64,000 nucleotides of DNA from Macrobrachium rosenbergii (Eukaryota; Arthropoda; Malacostraca; Decapoda; Palaemonidae), in contig NC_089744.1 of assembly GCF_040412425.1 (NCBI RefSeq), forward strand, positions 23,287,501 through 23,351,500. Direction: 5' to 3'. Of the stretch, positions 58,158 through 64,000 are shown piece after piece; positions within the stretch are counted from its first letter, which is position 1; each line of letters starts with the position of its first letter. The translations under genes were made by a program, and so were the position numbers. The notes beneath the pieces were generated by a model. That model made no database searches. It saw nothing but the letters and a program-made list of their open reading frames with translations, and was not told the origin of the DNA.

Positions 58158-58231
<74 letters not shown>
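57881..58231 (+). mobile_element. LINE-1 3' fragment with (TAA)n tail
   Basis: CTCAGTTCCAGAGGTCCGTT, the decayed LWNSLP region (AGGAGCAGTCTCCCTACTGA) and TCGTTCAATTGGAACTG. Then the 3' UTR, with GAACACCATAATATTC and GGAAGCTTGAATTTCAAGTC, and (TAA)n at 58161-58231. Confidence 0.8.
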
Positions 58232-58304
58232 TTTTGGAAGCTTGAATTTGAAGTCAATGGCCCCTTCGGTGGGACTGTTCCATATGAATAGGTTTCATCT
58301 TCTA

Positions 58305-58370
<66 letters not shown>

Positions 58371-58450
58371 TTTTGGAAGTTTGAATTTCAAGTCAATGGC
58401 CCCTGTGGTGGGATTGTTCCATACGAACAGGTTTCAACTCCTGAACAACA
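58232..58450 (+). mobile_element. Two extra LINE-1 tails in tandem
   Basis: TTTTTGGAAGCTTGAATTTG and the rest of the 3' block is followed by (TAA)n at 58304-58369. A second block (TTTTTGGAAGTTTGAATTTC to AACAACAACAAAAACAACAA) follows at 58370-58465. Period is about 140 bp. The 191-codon frame across this region is mostly poly-N from the (AAT)n tails. Confidence 0.88.
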
Positions 58451-58465
58451 ACAAAAACAACAATC

Positions 58466-58837
58466 AGACGAGAAACCCCACATACCCAGCGCAACAATCG
58501 TAGCAACCCCCTTCTCCTTGCAGGATGGTGGAGAAACCTACAGGAGGTTATGTAACCGTAACCGTAACGCCACCCTTTCACGCGTAAACACAACTAATCG
58601 TGCAACTTTGAAGTTCGGAGACGTAATCACTTTCTCTCGCCGAGTGGATGGAGGTTATTGGACCGGGGGACTTCTTCCACAACCCCCCGGGGGGGGGGGA
58701 ACAATGGAACCGCTACATTGGCTTGTGAGGGCATTAATGTCTACTACAATGGCACGGGGCTCCCATAAGGGCTTCGCTACGCCCAAAAGCCCGTATCGAA
58801 GATCGGAAAGCTGTTAGCTGTTCTGCATTTGGGAGTT
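58466..58837. other. GC-richer low-copy sequence
   Basis: ACCGTAACCGTAACGCC and a poly-G/C run at 58685-58700 are notable. A plus-strand frame is open from the LINE tail to 58817, but I recognise no domain in its unique part. A gene exon is possible but unsupported. Confidence 0.4.
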
Positions 58838-59100
<263 letters not shown>

Positions 59101-59442
59101 TGCGTTTCGGTGTGTATGGAAGAGGCAAACAGCAAATGGGGTGATACATATTAATGCAGGATTAAATGAAATAATAAAGGCTACTTTATCCTTACATATG
59201 TGACGCTTCAGCGAAGTTAACAAAATATGATAAAGGCAGAACAGGCAAAAAAGAAAAGATGAATAAATAAGCAATTAATTTTTAAAAAATTAAATGATAA
59301 GGATCAATTTAAGCCGTTTCGCAGGTAGGGAAGATTTTATTAATATTATTATTAAAATAGTTTTACCAGGCCATTGAGTTGGTTACCACCTCTCACAAGA
59401 CTGGCCTGAAGGATTTGTTTTTACTGATATTTATTAATTTTT
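59101..59442. other. Low-copy sequence
   Basis: Nothing recognised. Confidence 0.4.
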
Positions 59443-59826
59443 TAGTTTTCTGTATAAGAAAACTATTGTGCCGGCTTTGTCTGTCCGTCCGCACTTTTTC
59501 TGTCCGCCATCAGATCTTAAAAAAACTACTGGGGCTAGAGGGCTGCAAATTGGTATGTTGGTCATCCCCCCTCCAATCATTAAACATACCAAATTGCAGC
59601 CCTCTAGCCTTAGTAGTTTTTATTTTTATTTAAGGTTACAGCTTGCAATAATGATGCGTCTGACAACGATATAGGCCAGGGACCACCGGGCCGTGGTTAA
59701 AGTTTCATGGGCCGCGCATCTGACAGCATTATACCGAGACTACCGAAAGACAGATCTATTTTCGGTGGCCTTGATTACAGTATGATGTACAAAAGAAAAC
59801 TCGATTGGTGCATTTTTTACTTGTTT
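59443..59826 (-). repeat. Family A copy A15
   Basis: The right-hand hairpin is deleted: AACTCGATTG joins GTGCATTTTTTACTTG. The central hairpin is intact apart from an inserted A run. Confidence 0.87.
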
Positions 59827-60408
59827 TTATAGTTTTGTCAATTAAGTTACATTTCAAAAAATATATTATAAATGGATTAATTACAAATGTTGAAGCTCTG
59901 ACTAGCAAAAGGACCCCAGGTGACAGATGGCCAATTTCGCTCGGGCTCCTGAGAGGAAATTCACGGTTCCAGGCCAGACAGATTACAGTACAGCATCCGG
60001 CATCGGCCAGCAGCTTCCAGGAATGAAATATAGGGAGTGAGAAATCCACTCGCGCTGAAATTGTCAGATTGTGAGATTGTGAGATTGTGTTCCCTGAAGG
60101 TGCCTTCCTGCCGGTGGAGTGATGAATTATAAAGGGCAGAGAGAGTCTCAGGTGAGGTCTTGGGGAAACCTGAAGAGTATATAGTAAGTGGCACTGATTA
60201 AAGATGGATCACCCGAGTTCTAAACCGTGGACAGTTAACTATTTAGTAAAACTGTAAATATAAATATAGGCTACTAGAGGACAAATTTCTTTATATCTAT
60301 TGAATGTCTGAGGTATTCTGAGAGTCATCTTCATTAAAGTTTACGTCCAGATATTGTTTCAAACAATAGGAAATTACCTTACAGTTGTGACATATGAGGC
60401 TGTATTTT
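59827..60408. other. Low-copy sequence
   Basis: Moderately GC-rich at 59910-60170. TGTGAGAT is repeated three times at 60070-60090. Frames of 73-97 codons have no recognisable domain. Confidence 0.4.
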
Positions 60409-60749
60409 AAACAAGTAAAAAATGCGCCGAGTTTTCTGTACAGCGTATAATCAAGGCCATCGAAAATACAGCTATCTTTCATTAAAATTTAACCACGGCC
60501 TGGTGGTGGCATATCCTATATCGCTGCCAGATGCACGATTATGGCTAACTTTAAACTTAAAAAAATTAAAAACTACTGAAGCTAGAGGGCTGCAATTTAG
60601 TATGTTTGATGGCTGGAGGGTGGGTGATCAACATACCAATTTGCAGCCCTCTAGCCTCAGTAGCTTTTAAGATCTGAGGGTGGACAGAATAAAGTGCGGA
60701 CGGACAGACAAAGCCGGCATAATAGTTTTCTTTTACAGACAATTAAAAA
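60409..60749 (+). repeat. Family A copy A16, internal deletions
   Basis: AACAAGTAAAAAATGCGCCG joins AGTTTTCTGTACAGCG, with half of the first hairpin lost. TATCTTTC joins ATTAAAATTTAACC. The central hairpin is intact. Confidence 0.88.
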
Positions 60750-60839
60750 TAAAGGAAGGACAAACTGATTTAGTAATATACATTGATTACCTGCATCCTA
60801 TGTCGAAAGCTACTTTCACTTTTAGAAAAGTGCGTTCAA

Positions 60840-61197
60840 GTAGAGTATGTTCCATATCTTGATTTTTCTATTTTCTGTCTCGATTTGTTCCACCAAAAGA
60901 GATTTTCCATTAAGATTCAAAGTACCTGTTTGCTGATGCACACAGTATGTTGTTTTCTAGCATCAGGTTTAATACTACTATTTTTTGCTAGGAGTTTCAT
61001 CTTGGCTACAACTAAAGTGTGGAATAGTTTGCCTACTGCAGTTGTGGAATCTTCTTCAGATCTCTTAAATATTTAAGTGAGGTGCAAATTCATTCCTACT
61101 CTCTCCTGCTACTGCTGATGAAGTCTCCTGAATTTCAGATACATCAGGCTTTGTTTTCTGTTCCCATTTACTGATTTATCTATTAGCTTTTCCTTTA

Positions 61198-61198
<1 letters not shown>
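60840..61198 (+). mobile_element. LINE-2 polymerase C-terminus and 3' UTR
   Basis: One frame ends ARSFILATTKVWNSLPTAVV then ESSSDLLNI and a stop (about 60985-61076). This has the FxxxTTxxWNSLP signature of non-LTR polymerase C-termini, but the sequence is distinct from LINE-1. The upstream residues from about 60783 may belong to it but are not recognisable. The 3' UTR runs into (CT)n. Confidence 0.65.

Positions 61199-61262
<64 letters not shown>
61199..61262. repeat. (CT)n
   Basis: A pure run at the end of LINE-2. Confidence 0.97.
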
Positions 61263-61264
<2 letters not shown>

Positions 61265-61298
61265 GGCTGATTTCCCCTTTGGAGCCCTCTTGGGTCTA

Positions 61299-61550
61299 TA
61301 CTGCCCTAAAATGGAAAACTGCAGTATCTGCAAAATTTTCGAAATTGAGATATGCCACCTACTGGGCTCGTGAAACAATAATACACAAGTTACTGCAGGT
61401 TCAGAATGATTCTTCAAAATGCTCTCCACGAGTAATTAGGGGGTCCCATTTGCAGTACCTGCAAAATCAGTACTGAGACAAGGGAGTATCTACCATTTTT
61501 CTCAGTTCTGTATTTTTGCAGATACTGCAGTCTTCCATTTTAGGTCAGTA
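61299..61550 (+). mobile_element. MITE family D copy D4, intact 252 bp
   Basis: TACTGCCCTAAAATGGAAAA opens the element and the inverse ending CCATTTTAGGTCAGTA closes it. TA flanks both sides (61297-61298 and 61551-61552). Confidence 0.9.
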
Positions 61551-62016
61551 TAGTCTGCTGCTCTGTCCATAATGGTTCTTTTCAGATGAAGATGTAGGAA
61601 TCACGTATGTAATAATGGCCAGTGTTAGACTTGAAACACAACCTCAGTTGACCATTTCCATTTAATCAACAGCAATTCTGCCCCAAAAAGAGGCCAACTC
61701 ATATCTCATATAAAACCCCTGAAAAACACTTGCCAGTTCATACTTAAAAACAACCTCAGTTGACCATTTCCATCTAATCAACAACAATTCTGCCCCAAAA
61801 GGAGGCCAACTCATATCTCATATAAAACTCCTGAAAAATACTTCCCTCTCATACATACCTACGTCATATGACGTTCCTTCATCAAAACCTGATCATAATC
61901 AAATGTCCTCCTTCAATTGAATAACTCCTTCTTCCCACCCCACCCTTTAAAAGCATCTATTCAGTCGTCAAGAGAGAAAGAAAGCCTCAGAGAACGACTC
62001 ATGAGAAGAAAGGGCC

Positions 62017-62022
<6 letters not shown>
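61551..62022. repeat. Low-copy sequence with a 95-bp direct duplication
   Basis: AACCTCAGTTGACCATTTCC, ACAATTCTGCCCCAAAAG-type and CATATCTCATATAAAACYCC blocks occur at about 61640-61735 and 61751-61845. The rest shows nothing. Confidence 0.8.
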
Positions 62023-62091
<69 letters not shown>

Positions 62092-62231
62092 ATGCCTTAC
62101 CCACCTGACAACTCCTCAGGTGCGTATAAATGGGTGAGGAACCCTATCTCGGGAACCATCTTCTGCTGGGGGAATGAGATTGTCTAGCGAGAGGAATTGT
62201 AATTAGAAGGCGATGTAAATGGAAGGATGCA

Positions 62232-62302
<71 letters not shown>
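62023..62302. repeat. Two (GA)n tracts
   Basis: At about 62021-62089 and 62235-62302, with a unique 145-bp spacer. Confidence 0.96.
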
Positions 62303-62306
<4 letters not shown>

Positions 62307-62519
62307 AAGGAGGAATGTGGGATGTTGAATGTCTCTTTCAAACAGTTTTCTTTTATGCTGAATATGTTAATTGTGGTGTTGTTTGTAAAAAATGAATTGG
62401 TAATCTATATTTTTCTCATTGATAACAATATATTTTCAGGTTGAAAAACAAACGACCATAGTATACACACATATATACAGTATATATGTATACACACACA
62501 CATATATATGTAAAGTCTA
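62303..62519. other. Low-copy spacer
   Basis: Nothing recognised apart from an ATATATACAGTATATATGTA palindrome at about 62471-62490. Confidence 0.4.
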
Positions 62520-62587
<68 letters not shown>

Positions 62588-62748
62588 ACAGGAAGGAAAA
62601 AAGGGCACCATTTGAATAATACTTAAGGTTAAAGAAATCAATAGTTGTAAATATGTATGCTCGTTTGGGTATTCCCTCCCTTATCTGAGAGAATAGACAT
62701 ACATACATACATACATACATACATACATACATACATACATACATACAA
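62520..62748. repeat. (AT)n and (CATA)n tracts
   Basis: (AT)n at 62520-62584 and (CATA)n at 62696-62748. Confidence 0.95.
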
Positions 62749-62978
62749 GCTTATTGACCACAACATTTTACAGCTATTAAAATTACAAGTCCCTATATCT
62801 GATCCAAGAAAGTGACGCAAAAAATCCAAATATAAATCTTAATCAAAAAATAAAACCAGAACACTTTAAACCATACAGTATATGTAACATAACATTTTAA
62901 ACATTTTAACATTCATACATACATACATACTACATACATTTACCTGTTGATTTTCATTACCTCTTCTGAGATCGTGAG
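62749..62978. other. AT-rich spacer
   Basis: A short (CATA)n recurs at 62912-62939. Nothing else. Confidence 0.4.
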
Positions 62979-62986
62979 ACACTGAT

Positions 62987-63016
62987 CACTAGTGGATCCG
63001 GAAAGATTTCTTACAG

Positions 63017-63099
<83 letters not shown>

Positions 63100-63245
63100 T
63101 GTATATATATGTGTGTGTGCGCGCGTGTACGTATGTATATATATACATATATATTATTGTCTAAATCTTCAATATTATTATTTTGTCATTATTTTTCAGT
63201 GGGGGTACGTGCCCAGGTGCACCCCCTCCCCTGGATACGCCAGTG
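62987..63245. mobile_element. hAT-like MITE with exact 8-bp target duplication
   Basis: ACACTGAT at 62979-62986 is repeated exactly at 63246-63253. Between the two copies the element starts CACTAGTGGATCCGGA and ends TCCCCTGGATACGCCAGTG. The ends are imperfect inverted repeats (11 of 16 positions). 8-bp duplications and CAC/CAG-type ends indicate the hAT superfamily. Internally there is an (AT)n tract at about 63018-63100 with TATACTGTATATATATGTGT. No coding capacity. Confidence 0.78.
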
Positions 63246-63253
63246 ACACTGAT

Positions 63254-63744
<491 letters not shown>

Positions 63745-63850
63745 CATACATACATATACATATATATAGTGTGTGTGTACTTTTATGAATAGATATAAAA
63801 CTAGAAAATGCTCAGCAATTCGCTAAAAAAATGTATATGTATGTACGTAT

Positions 63851-63853
63851 ATA

Positions 63854-63920
<67 letters not shown>
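63851..63920. repeat. (AT)n
   Basis: A pure run followed by TTATGTGTGTGTGTGTG. Confidence 0.96.
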
Positions 63921-63925
<5 letters not shown>

Positions 63926-64000
63926 GTGTGTGTGTGTGTAAAATATGTATACATATATTTATATATGCATTGCATATATCTGTTAGATACGTATTGCAAG

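Noticed and set aside
58242..58817. 191-codon frame with poly-N stretches
   Set aside because: The first half is LINE-1 tail and (AAT)n. The second half has no recognisable domain.

Overview
This is a eukaryotic, repeat-dominated stretch in which I can support no host protein-coding gene, tRNA or rRNA. Long (AT)n, (CT/GA)n and (AAT/ATT)n microsatellites, minisatellites and decayed transposons make up most of it. Four dispersed families recur throughout. I recall families A and B as common in decapod crustacean sequence, especially palaemonid shrimps, but that is memory and untested here. A decapod is therefore my best guess, at moderate confidence. Most long open frames are artefacts: poly-IY or YI from (AT)n, poly-LS or ER from (CT/GA)n, poly-N, I or L from (AAT)n, and cycling peptides from minisatellites.

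Family names used in this annotation. A: a 400-bp element made of a chain of hairpins, 16 copies. Its + orientation starts AACAAGTAAAAAATG and ends in a TTTTCTTTTACAGAAAACT hairpin. B: a 270-310-bp SINE-like element with strong hairpins at both ends, 13 copies or fragments; one copy has an exact 12-bp target duplication. C: the 3' end of a non-LTR retrotransposon (LINE-1 in this text). It encodes the reverse-transcriptase C-terminal FIPHTxGLWNSLP motif and has a (TAA)n tail. A second LINE (LINE-2) is seen at 0.65 and 60.8 kb. D: a 250-bp MITE with 38-bp terminal inverted repeats flanked by TA, 4 copies. There are also two hAT-like MITEs (18.9 and 63.0 kb) and one Penelope-like element (PLE) locus.

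Layout. 0-8 kb: a 31-bp minisatellite, B copies and a compound (CT)n array. 8.8-11 kb: a large inverted duplication carrying LINE-1 C-termini around an (AT)n centre. 11-25 kb: A copies, a 25-bp minisatellite, D, a hAT MITE and several diverged tandem arrays. 26.4-28.5 kb: a foldback PLE with a GIY-YIG endonuclease reading frame, broken by a frameshift, and a degenerate hammerhead-like motif in both arms. 28.6-43 kb: A, B, C and D copies and many (AT)n tracts. 43.6-49.6 kb: CA-rich repeats, two oppositely oriented 14-bp minisatellites each abutting B fragments, and two oppositely oriented (CT)n compound arrays. 50-55.6 kb: diverged tandem repeats, D, (AAT)n compound units and three A copies. 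55.6-57.9 kb: a 43-bp satellite with an eight-unit higher-order repeat of about 347 bp. 57.9-64 kb: LINE-1 with triplicated tails, A copies, LINE-2, D, microsatellites and a hAT-like MITE with an exact 8-bp target duplication.

No operon or pathway logic applies. The organising theme is repeats born inside other repeats (microsatellites and minisatellites growing within LINE, B, D, PLE and hAT copies) and a strong excess of inverted duplications.
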